In this document: positions 11,271 through 22,725 of the stretch, piece after piece
How positions within the stretch are numbered: position 1 is the first letter of the stretch
Layout of the letters: each line of letters starts with the position of its first letter
Source: Cycas panzhihuaensis
Lineage: Eukaryota > Cycadophyta
Length of the DNA: 64,000 nucleotides
Direction of reading: 5' to 3'
Assembly (NCBI GenBank): GCA_023213395.1
Contig: CM041465.1
Location: forward strand, 94,495,741-94,559,740
Translations under genes and position numbers: made by a program
The notes under the pieces: generated by a model
What the model saw: only the letters and a program-made list of their open reading frames with translations
Told to the model about the DNA's origin: nothing
The model's database searches: none

Positions 11271-11830
11271 GAGCGAGGTAGCAGTAGGGTAGGGTATATG
11301 TATTGGTTTTGACAGGGGAAAGCACAGACCTCCAGGGGGTCACCATATATAGTCACATGATTGTACCCCCTTGCAAGGACACTAGCTTCCCACAGAGGAT
11401 GTATCTGACTCATCGGGTATCTAGTTCTCTGCTCCATCCTATTGATGATGATTTTCTAGGGCTAGTTCTCTATCAGAAAGAGCTCTCAAATGCCTTGAAA
11501 ATAAGGCCTCTAGCTACCTCCTTTTCTCCTCTTCCCTATCGTGAAAATAAAACCCTTTGTCATCAATTTCCTTAGGGAGGGGCTAAGGCAAAATTTTTCC
11601 TAGCTCCTATGGAATCTATCAAAGTAAATTAAACTCATTTTTAACGATTATTCTCATCAAAATTACCTTAAAATGCTAAAAATTATTTATATTTACTTTG
11701 ATAAATTTCAATTATCATTTAAAGACCTAATTATTTTCTCTTGGAGCTCATTTTCCTTTGGAGACACAATTTAGTACTCTACATTCACTGCTTTTATACA
11801 AATTTTTACATTTGTCTCCAAAGGAACTAT

Positions 11831-12029
11831 GCTCCGAGCCTTCTTTCACCTGTTAAAGAGCTAAAACTATGACAATAATGATGCTCTAAGCCTTCTTTCA
11901 CCTATTAAAGAGCTAAAACTATGACAAGAATGATGTTATGAATCTTATTTCACCTGTTGATAAGCCTAAACTATGACGGGGTTATGTTATGAGTGCCTTC
12001 TACCTATTAATGAGCATAAACTATGATAG
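11831..12029 (+). repeat. 52-bp degenerate tandem array, copy 2 left part
   Basis: Duplicate of 2572-2770. Unit three differs from copy 1 by several substitutions (CACCTGTTGATAAG against CACTTGTTAATGAG). Confidence 0.75.
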
Positions 12030-12034
12030 GGAAC

Positions 12035-13097
12035 TGATCCAAGAGGATCTACCATATGTTTACAGGATGCAGAAAATGCTAGGCATTGGCATAACTAAAA
12101 GAGATATGGCCAAATGGTATCAAAATTAAATGAAATTTTGTGTAAAGGTAGAAGACACATCCCATTACATGTGTACAAAAGGTGGGGTTCAAAAAATATC
12201 ATTTGATTAGAGTTCAAGCCTTGTTTTGCATAAAATTAATCCCACAACTAGCAGAAAAAAAAATAGCAAATACATATTATCATTAAATATATAAAAATAT
12301 ATCCAAATGACATCCAAATGAGGTAAAATTTTGACAAAGCAGAGGAGACATTGTTCCTTTATATGTACCAAATTTGAGCCAAATTGGAGTTTGTTAAGGT
12401 TAGGTACAAGTTGCAACTTTTAAGAATTACATGAAGGCCACTTGGACAACAGAAGAATAAAAAATACATATTATCATTAAATGAATAAAAATGTAATCAA
12501 ATGACATCCAAATGATCTAAAATTTTTGGGAAGAGGAGGGGACATATGTTACTATATGTATACTAAATTTGAGCTAAATTGGAGTCCATTAAGGTTAGTT
12601 ACAAGCTACAGTTTTTAAGAATTACATGAAGGCCACTTGGACAACATGCATTCTGGTGGTTAGTGGTTATACTTGCATGATTGCCACTTGTTAAACATGC
12701 AATTTTGGTTTCTTTCTATAAATTGAGACCTATTATAGGTTGGAGAGGTAGTTATTGGAGGTGAAAGGCACTTGACTTGGGAAGCATCCTTGGAGAAGCA
12801 TTTTGGAGGGTTGGAGTCCCCCTTATGGTATAATTGTATCATTTATTCCTTGTAATTTAACCATTCTTTTGCTAGTTGATTTCTCCACCATTAAATGGAG
12901 ATTTTCATAGTTTAATAAAAGTACTACTCCTCATACTTTTGGAGCATTATCAAGAATAAATAATTTGGTGTAGAATTTCCTTTCATGAGCTCATTGTTGT
13001 TTTGATGTTATTGAGATTTCTACACTAACTCCCAAGATCTCAAGGAGAAAAGGTTGATAATTGACTTCTTCACCAATTAAGCTCTATTTTGGGATCA
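12035..13097. mobile_element. Solo LTR, copy 2 (1063 bp, TSD GGAAC)
   Basis: Duplicate of 2776-3838, with identical length, TGATCC/GGATCA ends and GGAAC at 12030-12034 and 13098-13102. It was in place before the 9.25 kb duplication. Confidence 0.9.
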
Positions 13098-13102
13098 GGA
13101 AC

Positions 13103-13864
13103 CCTCTAAATTTGATTGTTAATGAGGCTAAACTATGATAGTCGACCTTTGAAAAGCCCTCACCCCATTAATGAGGCTAATCTATAATGGGTTTTCTTTG
13201 AAAATTTACCTATTAATGAGCTTATAAACTATGATAATCTATCCTTTTTACTCCGGCAAAAATATTTTCCTTTGACGTGTAGTTGAAAAGAGATAAATTA
13301 TGACCAGTTATATGGTAAAGTCCCATCCAGTTTGTGGACATTAGATAGATTTTATTTGGCAATAGATACCTAGTCTTTTTAGATAGGTTCTTGGTATTGA
13401 TAAACACTTAGTCCTTTTGGGTAGGTTTTTGGTGATGTTAGGTGTCTAGTTCTTTTAGGAAAGATGTGTAAATAATGACATTTTGGTATTAGTAACCCAA
13501 TCCTTTTGGGTAAGTTTGTTATCAAGAACTTTTAGTCCTATTATTATAGCAAATTGTTTTAGGTTATGTTATAGGGCTTCTTCACCTTATCATTCATATA
13601 CTTCATTTGATTCTCATCACGCTTTGACTAAAAGAATAGTCACCTTCGTTATTGCCACGTCTCACCATACTATTTCTCTTATTAGAATAGGAGCTTTAGG
13701 TGTCAAGGGGGTAAATGTTTCATCAAAATCTAGCCTTTGGTTTGTATTTGTAATTTTTGATATATCTCTTATATGGTTTCATGAAAAGTAAATGACGGAC
13801 TTGTTTAATAATGAGTTAGACCATGTTTTAATGAAGAAATATATGGATTTTTGCTTTATGATGC
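13103..13864. other. 52-bp array remainder and left flank, copy 2
   Basis: Continues the array to about 13264, then the ~50-bp CCTTTTGGGTAGGTT repeats, then AT-rich DNA. The plus-strand 102-codon frame at 13483-13791 has no known domain and is broken by one indel in copy 1. It ends with GATGC at 13860-13864, the left target duplication of the gypsy element. Confidence 0.55.
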
Positions 13865-16599
13865 TGGATGCGCATCTATGGGACAATCACTTAGCTGAGT
13901 AGGAATGGTGAACATGATTGATAACGGTATTGAAGGTGCGGATAGAAACCTACAAGCAAAGTGAGTACCACACAGGGTGCCCCGTGTGTTAGAGCGTGAG
14001 TTTGGGACCTGCGGATGATACCCAACTACCTGAGAGTGGTTCCCCACCTTAAAGAGGAAGGGGGAAAGTGAGAGAGATAGCCTTCATAGACTTAGGAGGA
14101 AAGTCCTCCCACCCTTGGATGGCCTAAGGAGGAAGAAAATCCTCAAGGGTTTTCCTATGATGGAGGAAAACAAGCGGAGCAAGGTAGGTAATAGCCTATG
14201 GTATTTGGCTTAGGGTCTTCTCAATTATTTGGCTGAGCAAATAGAGCTGAGAAGAGGAGAAGGGAGTGGGAGTGGACAACAATCCCAAAATCTCCCTTAA
14301 TGGTTCAACCAAAAAGGTGAGAGTGATATGGCGTGTGCAAGCAAATAAAATCAAATAAAAAAAATAAGCCAAAAGGGGCGAGGATTGGGTTTGCAAGCTG
14401 AGGAAAAGGTGAAGGGAAAATCTCCTAAGTTCTTTACCTAAGTGAATGTGGTGTGTAAAGTGCAAATATATAAATGCGAGTAAAAGATGTTAATTTCTTT
14501 TTCTCTTTTATGTTTGACCTATTTAACTAATGCATAGACCACAACTAAAAGTACGAAAAGGAAAGCGAGGGCAAGAGAAAGAAGTACACATCTGGGAGGG
14601 TAGCGACTGATAGGAGACCTCATCCACGTGCCACGCATGTCCTCACCAAGCCCACAGATGATGGAGGGGCTTCCTTACCTTCCCCTTACGAAAGGAAGAA
14701 AGAAAGGAAACAAAAATTAAAACAAAGAGCAAAACAAAAGAAACCTTACCCAGATCTAACTGCTTAACACCTTTAAGTAGAGCACCACTCAAGAACCTTC
14801 ACATGCACAAACGTATCCCTTCCAAGAAGAGGCTGCAAGAGACAATCTATGTATATGCAAGTATATGTAAGTACTATTAATGCTAGAATGTTAGAGAAAG
14901 ACAATTGTTGCAACAAACTCTAAAAACCCTCTCTCAAACAAGGCTAGACACCAAGTGAAATAGTGTAAGGGAAGCCTCAGGATGGCTAACCCTCTACTGA
15001 AATCTCCACATGACTCATAGACACAGCAAGGTATCAGGTAAAAGCCACTAAGGATAGCCAAAGATGCCAAAGGAAAAGCAACAAAGTGTTGAGTGGTAAG
15101 CGGGACGCGGAGTTGCTATGGGCAACAATCTAGTGCCCAAACCCTTGCTAATGAGAACGAGGGGTACCCAATAACACGGGGGACTCTACGGGGGTCCAAA
15201 CGAGGGTTGAGTAGGCCTGGAATCAGTGCAGTAAGTGGCTTCATATGCTGACAATCCAGCGCTGGCTTATAGCTCAATCTCTCCTAGTAATCTCAAGAAG
15301 AACATGGGATGAGAGAAGAGAAGGTGGGAAGGGATTACCCTTGGAAAGAAGGATTGAAAGGGGGGCTTCCCCACCTTACTCTCTTCACCCAGCCTTGGGG
15401 CTCTTCTCTCACTATTGTCTTGAAGAAAACCAGTGGAGGGAAGGTGGAGCCAAGAAGCAATAAGCAAGATACAATAGAAAGACAGCTTTTCAACAGTGAA
15501 AACTGAAGGAAATAAGTAAATAAAGCAAGAAATGGGTCCAAACAGGGAGTAACTAACTAAAAATAGAAGAAAGGAGTTGGTAAGACCTACTGGGCAGATG
15601 TATGACAGACCTAGGCCTACTAAGAGCAAGAAGGAGGGCCCCTACAAGGGTTTGTAGGAGGCAAATCCAACGAACAGCTGAAAGGGGCACTGCTAGATGA
15701 GTTATGGAGGAATTAGCACAAAAAACACTTGATGGAACCTAGAGAGAGGCTTCCCACCATGGAAGAAAAGAGTTACAGGCGTGTCCTAGCCTAAGGTTAT
15801 AAGAAACGAGACCTGTATACCTATGATGTATGAGCCGGATGCCAGGTTACAGCAGAAGTTCTTATCTTTGAGAGCAAAAAATGACCTAAGAGCCCATTAA
15901 AATGATGAGGGAATGAATACTTATACCCACCCTTGCCCTAAAAGGACAAATAAAGCGTGAATAGGGATGAGGTGGATGTGAGACCAAGTGGCAATTTCAT
16001 GGAAAAAGTGAAAATTACCATGACAGATTTTAAAAAATAATTGATGACAGTCACACCGCGGTAACCTTCGCGGTAAACTTCACGGTACCGCTAAGTTTAC
16101 AGCAGTGCGAGACTAGAAAGCTAGAATGGCAGAATTCTGGGTTTCATAAGATTTGAGAGATGATTTGACAGGCCTAAGAGGGGCTGGCCCTCCTATCTAG
16201 GTGGTTGAGACAATGCAGAAAGCACTTGGATAGAGGCAGGCAAACATCAATAAGCAAAGATCCCAAAACGAAGTCAAGGCAGGGGTATGGACAGATCATA
16301 TAAACCAAAAAAGAGAACTAAGATAGTGTGGAGATAGTGTGAAAGGTCGTATAGTGCCATGGGGATGCCTACCTTGCAGAAAGGTAGGTCCCGCTGGGTC
16401 GTCATAGGCTCACGATACGACAAGTAGCATGAACAGGCAACAAAATGCAAAGTAATCACGTAAATGAAGCAAGAAGTCATGCAGAGAGGCAATGCTTTTG
16501 TCAACCTTTCCAACAAAATGATGCAAGTGAAAAGGGAGAAGTGTTCCTAAGCTTATCTAAGTTGATCTATTCATATCCATTCCTAGTAGTTGGGAAACA
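13865..16599 (-). repeat. 3' LTR of the large gypsy element
   Basis: 2735 bp, TGGATGCG at the left and GGGAAACA at the right. It pairs with the 5' LTR at 28086-30813, as shown by the shared target duplication. It is about 3% different from its duplicate at 4605 over the first 185 bases. Confidence 0.93.
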
Positions 16600-16610
16600 C
16601 TGCCCCCTTA
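16600..16610 (-). promoter_or_regulatory. Polypurine tract
   Basis: The minus strand reads TAAGGGGGCAG directly before the 3' LTR. Confidence 0.8.
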
Positions 16611-17049
16611 GCGAGAGCCTCGCCGCTAAGCATGGTGCGATGGTGAATGCCGCAACATAATCAAGTAGTAGCACATGTGCATGTATATATATATAAATCA
16701 TGATCATAACAGGAGACAAGGGTGCCAAAAAGTGTCGTGGCAGAATGTATGCATACGAGGACAGAGGTGGAGACAACATAGGGGCTCCCTATGTGCCACC
16801 CAGGAATCGACCAGAAGTTAGAAGGATGGGGGGCTGCCCCCATCGTGAAAATGCAAAGAGATGCAAGATGATGTCAGGTAAGCGAGATAAGTGAGCAAAC
16901 CTAGTAGTTGCCATAGTTTAACCTCATTAGTGGCTAGATTTCGAAGGTGCAAACGTATTACAAAGTGATATGTATGACGGCTAGAGGCTTGGGCGACAGA
17001 GCAACTAGACAAGTCTTAGGGATGGTCAACAAGAAGAGGAAGGCGGTGC

Positions 17050-17633
17050 TCAAGGATGAGGTGAATGAGACTATCTACCTCAACGTTGAGGGCCTGAGGA
17101 ATGTGTCAAATGTTGAAAGACTAGAAATAAGCCAAAAGAGATTTGGCAGTCAAAGCAAGGGCTCTCAAGTGAGGGCATCACACCTGGTAAACCTGGGTGA
17201 GATGGGACACCACAACCTGGGAGTCGCAAAGAAGGACAATCGATCCATGATGGAAGCATAGCGCATCAATGAGGGCCTCAATAATGACCGTGTACTTGGC
17301 TTCATTATTAGTAGCCTCAGGGAGGAAGATTCCAGAATATAGGAAGTCATGTCTGGAAGAGCTGCAAAGAATCCAAGCGGTAGTAGAAGGTCCAGGATTA
17401 CTGTGACTTCCGCCGTCAGTAAAGATGAATAGAGACACAGATGGTGACAGAAAAAGTCTCGGTAGCGAAAATATATAGTAATATAAGAGTTGGAGCAAAA
17501 TGAGGCTCATAAGGCAAGTAATGAATGGCTGTGAAGGGTAGGAGGACTTAGCAATGAGGCTACCCAAGGATAAGAGCAGGTTATCCGACCACAGCTTGAG
17601 AGTGGGCAGAAAAAGGGCACCCTGTGGTACCAA
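17050..17633 (-). pseudogene. Second RNase H (plant/archaeal type), copy 2
   Basis: A 151-codon minus frame from 17633 to 17178 carries the domain from about residue 68: FTDGGSHSNPGP (Asp at residue 73), EATNNEAKY (first Glu at 111), LLCDS (Asp at 137). Past a TGA it continues with AKSLLAYF and LNVEVDSL (Asp near 17074), the fourth catalytic position. RNase H removes RNA from RNA-DNA hybrids in reverse transcription. The domain is separate from pol, some 3.9 kb downstream of the end of the integrase frame, with an antisense PMD gene between, and about 450 bp from the polypurine tract. Three in-frame stops lie inside or just after the domain core. The ~67 residues before the domain are hydrophobic and unassigned. 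Confidence 0.85.
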
Positions 17634-18688
17634 AGGTTACTTTAGAAAGTAAAGAATGACTTTGAACAGGGGGACCATTCACTTTGGAGGCCCCAGGGGT
17701 GGGAAGAGCTGTAAAAACGGGTCCAGGATGGTGAAACGAGCCAAACGAGTATAAACTTAGGCATGCATAGGAGCCAGACGTAAAACAGCAGCAAAAGGCC
17801 TTGCAAACAATACATTGGCAAGGCACCATAAATGCATCCACAAGAAAGAGTGAAACAAAGGCTACGTGAGCACAATAGGAGATGGGGCCAAAAGGCAAAG
17901 ATGATAAGGAGTAGGAGATGGTCCAGAGGGCTGTCACGAAGGCAAAAACGAAGACAGTGCCCATCGAGGCCACCCATCTATATAAGGAAAACTGATGAAA
18001 ATCGAATTCATTTTCATAGGCTCTCGAGCAAATCTAGAGCCATTCCCTTACACAACAGAGCACTACCCAACTTCAGAGGCATGCGGGGAGAGATATGACT
18101 GTCAGATTAGAGTTGGGGGATAGCCATCAGGACCATCGAGATGAGATGGCGAGCGCTAGGCCAGACCCAGTGAGTGGATCCTGGAAAACCTAACCCATCT
18201 CGTGATTTTAAATTTATTACTTTTTATAGTTTTTTGTGTAAGTTTTAAGCCCCATAAGGGTAGAAAAAGGCCTCCCAGAGCCCGAACTGGACCCAACGGG
18301 AGGTGGGACTGGGGCATTAGGCATCCTTGGTCTCGGTGAGCCTCGTTGAGCCCACCCAAGGAGAAGTTTTTTGAGTTTTTGGCGGGGAAAACCCCTCCTT
18401 TTGGGGGGGTGCCATTCGCACCATGGCAAAGATCGCAGTGTGGCGATCTTTGCTGCGAGGCCCCGATTATCGCAGGACCTGGGCCAAACTCTGCGGTACC
18501 ACAAAGTTTAGCACGCATGGGCAAGGCGTAATCAGAAAAAGGAGATGGGGGCCCGAGGGGCCCCAAATCTCGATAAGGTGGAGCTGATGGATAGTCAAAG
18601 GGATAGAGAGCCAATGTAGGCTAAGATCTGACTAGTTTCATGATGTTTGCAGGTTGTGATCGTAATGGAGAACCATGAGAACATATGC
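17634..18688. other. Region between second RNase H and PMD gene, copy 2
   Basis: Duplicate of 8385-9440. No domain is recognised. It has the same GC-rich block at about 18250-18570 preceded by an AT-rich stretch. Minus frames at 17581-17977 and 18156-18614 show no family signature. Confidence 0.35.
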
Positions 18689-20520
18689 ATGGCTATGTTG
18701 AGCTTCATCGAGATGATGAGCAGGGAGGACAAGGGAGTCCTATAAAGATGTAGATTGCTGAAGGTAGTGAGGACACCTCAAGACATGTCGAAAGTTGGTT
18801 CTTGATAGATATTATGTCACACTGGGACAGGAGGAGACACGTCTTCTACCTACCCCAGGTAGGAGATGTGACGGTGACACCGGGAGACATTAGGAGGATA
18901 CTGGGGGTACCAATGACTAGGAGGCCGGTGGCACTAGGTGCACTGCCTAGCAATGAGGCAGCACATAGAGAGGCAGTGATATTCTTTACAGGCTCAGATA
19001 GATGGGAGAGGCAAGGGGTTCCTCTCCAGGCTATGGTCATGTCAGGGATTTCTCGAGTGAGGAAATTGATTACTTTATGCATTCTGTTCTAGATTTCCCA
19101 GAAATAGAACTATAGGGACATACCAGGAGGATGGATGGATGCAGTATGCCGATGCGAGGGGATGGACTGGTCCACCCTGATAGCAGCGAACCTCATCGCA
19201 CAACTAGACGCCATCAGAGTAGCAGGTCGGGGAGGACTATCATATAGCACACTATTACAGTGTTGGTTTTTCGATCACTTTAGGGAAGTGGCACCAACAG
19301 GGGGACCACACCCTATTGCAGAGTGGGCCCCAATGGTCCATAGATGGTAGACTAGGCTAAGAGGGATAGAGGACCAAGCTCATGTCTGACGCTCAGTGGA
19401 GGCCACATCACTAGACCTCCTTACCATGATGGACTATATAGCAGATCCATATAGGGTAGTGAGGTGGGATAGCGATGATGAGGTAGGAGAAGCAAGAGTG
19501 TCCTTGGAGATGATGAGGGTGGAGATGGAGGTAATGGGCTTGGCCCATCATGACGTGTAGGAGAGGCAGGTTCATCAGGGATAGTAGGTGGAGGACCAGG
19601 GCCATTTGGGACTGCCGACAGAGAGGCAGTCTCATCAGGAGCTGGAGAGGTGAGAGGCCTGGTGACCTGGGCCCATAGGCTATGGATCGTGAGGAGATTC
19701 GGAGAGGTGACAGCAAAGCCAGCCACGGAGAGGAGAGAGGCTATAGCGAAGGAGGTACTAGCAGCTAGCAAAGTGCCAGAGGGGGAGACAGTCGCCTGAG
19801 TCAAGGAGCCAGCCGCTGCACCAAGTGAGATATAACCTTTTCCTATCGTCGTTTGGTTTCCAGATAGATAGTTTAATTTTGGTTTGATATCCATATAGAC
19901 ATGGACTGACATGCAGTATGCTGGGTTATAGGTATGGTAGACATGTAGAGGCTAGTAGAGGTAGTAGTCTGAGAGATATTCCCTCGGGCCTACACAGAGG
20001 GATAGCCTCCTATCCAGGCAAGAGATGAGCTCAGAGTGACAGGCGGTCACATGTCAGCATTCACCCCACTGATACGAGTGAGGGACATATGGGTGGCAGA
20101 GTCTCAGGAGCACGAGGCACGTGCGAGACAGCAGCTGGCTGAGATGGATGCCATCCGAGTTAAGAGAGATGCCCTACAGGCGTGAGTGCAGGCACTAGAG
20201 GCTTAGGGAAGAGCCAGAGGGGACATGGGGAGCTATGTCCAGGTGATAGTGCTAGAGGAGAGACTCTAGGGGATGGAGGAGAGGCTTCGCCTCATAGAGA
20301 TGGAGTAGGATCATATCCAGGTGCGATACGATCGACTAGTCAAGGACATGGCATCAAGGTTGGCATGAAGCAAGACATAGACTCACATAGGAGTGATGAC
20401 CCCAAGGAGGCCACGGGACGAGGGGAGTGAGGTAAGGAGCTCGCAGAGACTCAGAAGGAGTCTTAGAGGGATGTGGTCCCTAGGAGAGGAATCACACCGA
20501 TCAGGAGATAATACCCTAGG
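18689..20520 (+). pseudogene. Antisense plant mobile domain gene, copy 2
   Basis: Same gene as at 9441, on the plus strand within the minus-strand element. The ATG at 18689 is followed after 18 codons by TAA at 18743, where copy 1 has CAA at 9495. The PMD hallmark (VGDVTVTPGDIRRILGV) is in the frame at 18802-19092. GRGGLSYSTLLQCWFFDHF then follows in the frame at 19135-19350, then the 107-bp putative intron and a charged tail. It sits between integrase and the second RNase H of the element. An antisense extra ORF downstream of integrase is, from memory, a recurrent feature of some Tat elements; here the family can be named as PMD. Confidence 0.75.
19825..19931 (+). other. Putative intron of PMD gene, copy 2
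   Basis: CCAA|GTGAG donor and GTTATAG|G acceptor, 107 bp, the same as in copy 1 at 10576-10682. Confidence 0.45.
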
Positions 20521-20652
20521 AGCGAGGTAGCAGTAGGGTAGGGTATATGTATTGGTTTTGACAGGGGAAAGCACAGACCTCCAGGGGGTCACCATATATA
20601 GTCACATGATTGTACCCCCTTGCAAGAACACTAGCTTCCCACAGAGGATGTA

Positions 20653-21195
20653 CCATACCATATGTATGATATGACACATGAGTTTTGATGTATATATAGA
20701 GACGGGGTGATTGATATCTCATTTTGATATGTGATGATGTGTAATGGATGTTATGCATGTTTGTTTACATGTTTATGTTTGTATGAGGGTGCACGGATGC
20801 ACAAGGATATGCATGGTTGCATTTTGAGTTGATTATTGTATGAGCTTTGTGTTATGATATTTGTTTAGGTTGTGCGTATTTCCTTTCATGCAGGGCTAGA
20901 TACCTAACAGGAGCACACATGATCACCATGAGTAGAGGTGATAGACATATGTGGGGTTAGGAAATAAGGCGGCACGCACGTCCACGTGGGAGCATAGCGG
21001 GATATGCAAAGGAAATACCAAGCAAGAGAGGAGTGACGATACTCTAGAGCGTCATCCTAACTGAGGGATGCCTAAATAGGAGGACAAGGTCTTAAGGAAA
21101 ATGGGAATAAGGGTTTTGTGGGAGGAACCAGAGGGGAACAAAGAGGCCATCCTAAGTCGTCATTCCACCTGTGGCTAGGAGGAATGGGAACGAAC
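20653..21195. other. Spacer between PMD tail and integrase end
   Basis: Present once only, just outside the duplication. It has T/G-rich DNA with TATATATAGAGACGG near 20690, then about 300 bp without a recognisable domain. It would hold the 3' end of the PMD transcript and the 3' end of the pol frame. Confidence 0.4.
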
Positions 21196-22480
21196 TTAAG
21201 ATGGTAGTTTAGGCTCATTTTGGAGCATGGGTGAGGTGACAACAAGGTCACGAGTAAAATGTCTTAAGGAATTTCCTGTTAATAGCTTTCTCAAATTCAA
21301 GACCCTCCAAGGTGGCAATCCTATAAGCGCCATTACTGAGGCTCTCGATAATGACAAAGGGGCCAACCCATCTGGCTTGAATTTGGCCAAGCAGTCATGA
21401 AGATACTCCAATTTGAGGACATAGTCCTCGAGAAACAAAGGATGAGAATGAAGATGTTTATGGTAGGTCCTTTGTGAGTGGGCTTTGGATGCTAGGTTAG
21501 GCTGCTAGGCAGCTAAAAGTCCCTCATCCAAAGCTTCGAGGTCAAGGAGGTGAGCCTGGTAGATCAACTCCTCATCAACGAGACCCTGAAGAGAAACACA
21601 CAAAGAAGGAATCTCCACTTCCAATGGGAGTACCGCCTCGGTACCATAAACCAGGGAGAACAGGGTCATTCTTGTGGCGGAACAGATAGAGGTGCGGTAA
21701 GCCCACAAAGTGGAAGGGAGATGCAGGTGCCAGTCTCTTTGAGACTGAGTGACAGTTTTCTTTAGAATATTAACAAGAGTCTTATTGAATGACTCCACTT
21801 GACCATTTGCCTGAGGATAGTAAGGAGAAGAAGTTTTGTGAGAAATCTTGAACTTCTCACAAAGCTCATCCATCTTCTTATTGCAGAAGAGGGTTCCGTT
21901 GTTAGTGATTAGAACATCAGGAATCCCAAAATGACAAATGATATGCTGGTAAATGAAGGTACCTATCATCTTACCAGGGATGGTAACTAGAGGGATGGCC
22001 TCTGCCCATTTGGTGAAGTATTCTGTAGCAGTCAAGATAAACTTGTACTGCGATGAAGAAGGTGGAGAGTTAGCCCTAATGAGGTCTAGCCCCCACTGAG
22101 CGAAAGACCACGGAGATATGATGGAGTGAAGGGCCTCGAAAGGCACATGGGAGATGTTGGCATGTTCTTGACATCGCCAACATCTCAGGGCAAAAGCATG
22201 GGCATCCTTGAAGAGGGATAGCCAATAATAACCCATACGGAGGATCCTCTAGGCCATGGACTGGCCCCCAAAGTGGCCCCCATAAATACCATGGTGGTAT
22301 TCGTGGAGTATTTGGTTAGCTTCATTGGTAGTGACGTAGAGGAGGAGGATCCCATCGAAGGACCTCTTGTACAATACTTCGTCCATGGGGAAGTATTGCC
22401 TAGCAGAAGTCTGTATACGAGATCTAACTTTACTGCTAGCATCAGGGCGGTATTGCTATTGCGTGAGATACTACACAATA
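21196..22480 (-). pseudogene. Integrase of the large gypsy element
   Basis: The core is a 243-codon minus frame at 22236-21505. The zinc-binding CWRCQ pair is at residues 19-22, its His pair lies upstream near 22.3 kb in a broken stretch, and the core continues with WGLDLI, ITNNGTLF and PYYPQANGQVESF. The catalytic triad is Asp51, Asn112 and Glu148, so the second Asp has become Asn (codon at 21901-21903). Spacing of 61 and 35 residues fits the D,D35E family. A C-terminal tail frame follows at 21438-21196. Integrase joins the cDNA to target DNA; this one should be inactive from the Asp-to-Asn change alone. No RNase H domain lies between it and the pol RNase H. Confidence 0.9.
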
Positions 22481-22725
22481 TCACCATACCACTCATTGCT
22501 AATGAGTGGATGGGGAGAGATATCCTGAATAGTCAAGATGGACTCATTAGGAAGGGAATCGTCAATGGGGGTATCGAGCGAGTTAGGAATAGAGGTATCT
22601 GCGAGTTACTCAGCCACTACCATTCCTTTCTTCGATTTCTGGTTAACGATATGAAGGTCAAACTCTTGAAGCAGGATGGCCCAATGGCTGGCCCTACTCG
22701 TCAAGTCTGAACGAGTAAGTAAATA

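Larger units (their letters stand above)
2146..11403 (+). repeat. Direct tandem duplication, copy 1 (9258 bp)
   Basis: This block is repeated head to tail at 11404-20652. Both copies begin TCTGACTCATCGGG and end CACAGAGGATGTA. The left border is next to a poly-A run, and the right border of copy 2 opens into CCATACCATATG. The unit holds 2.46 kb of DNA outside the large gypsy element, then its 3' LTR, then 4.06 kb of its 3' interior. So the element's target-site flank and LTR were copied together, after insertion. Simple stretches differ by about 2%, with some densely different short patches. It is a genomic duplication by unequal or illegitimate exchange, or an assembly false duplication of two haplotypes. 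Confidence 0.93.
11404..20652 (+). repeat. Direct tandem duplication, copy 2 (9249 bp)
   Basis: Partner of 2146-11403. This copy is the one physically joined to the rest of the gypsy element, since its right end runs into 20653-21195 and then integrase. The junction reads GAGGATGTA|TCTGACTC, with no clear microhomology between the two parental borders. Confidence 0.93.
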
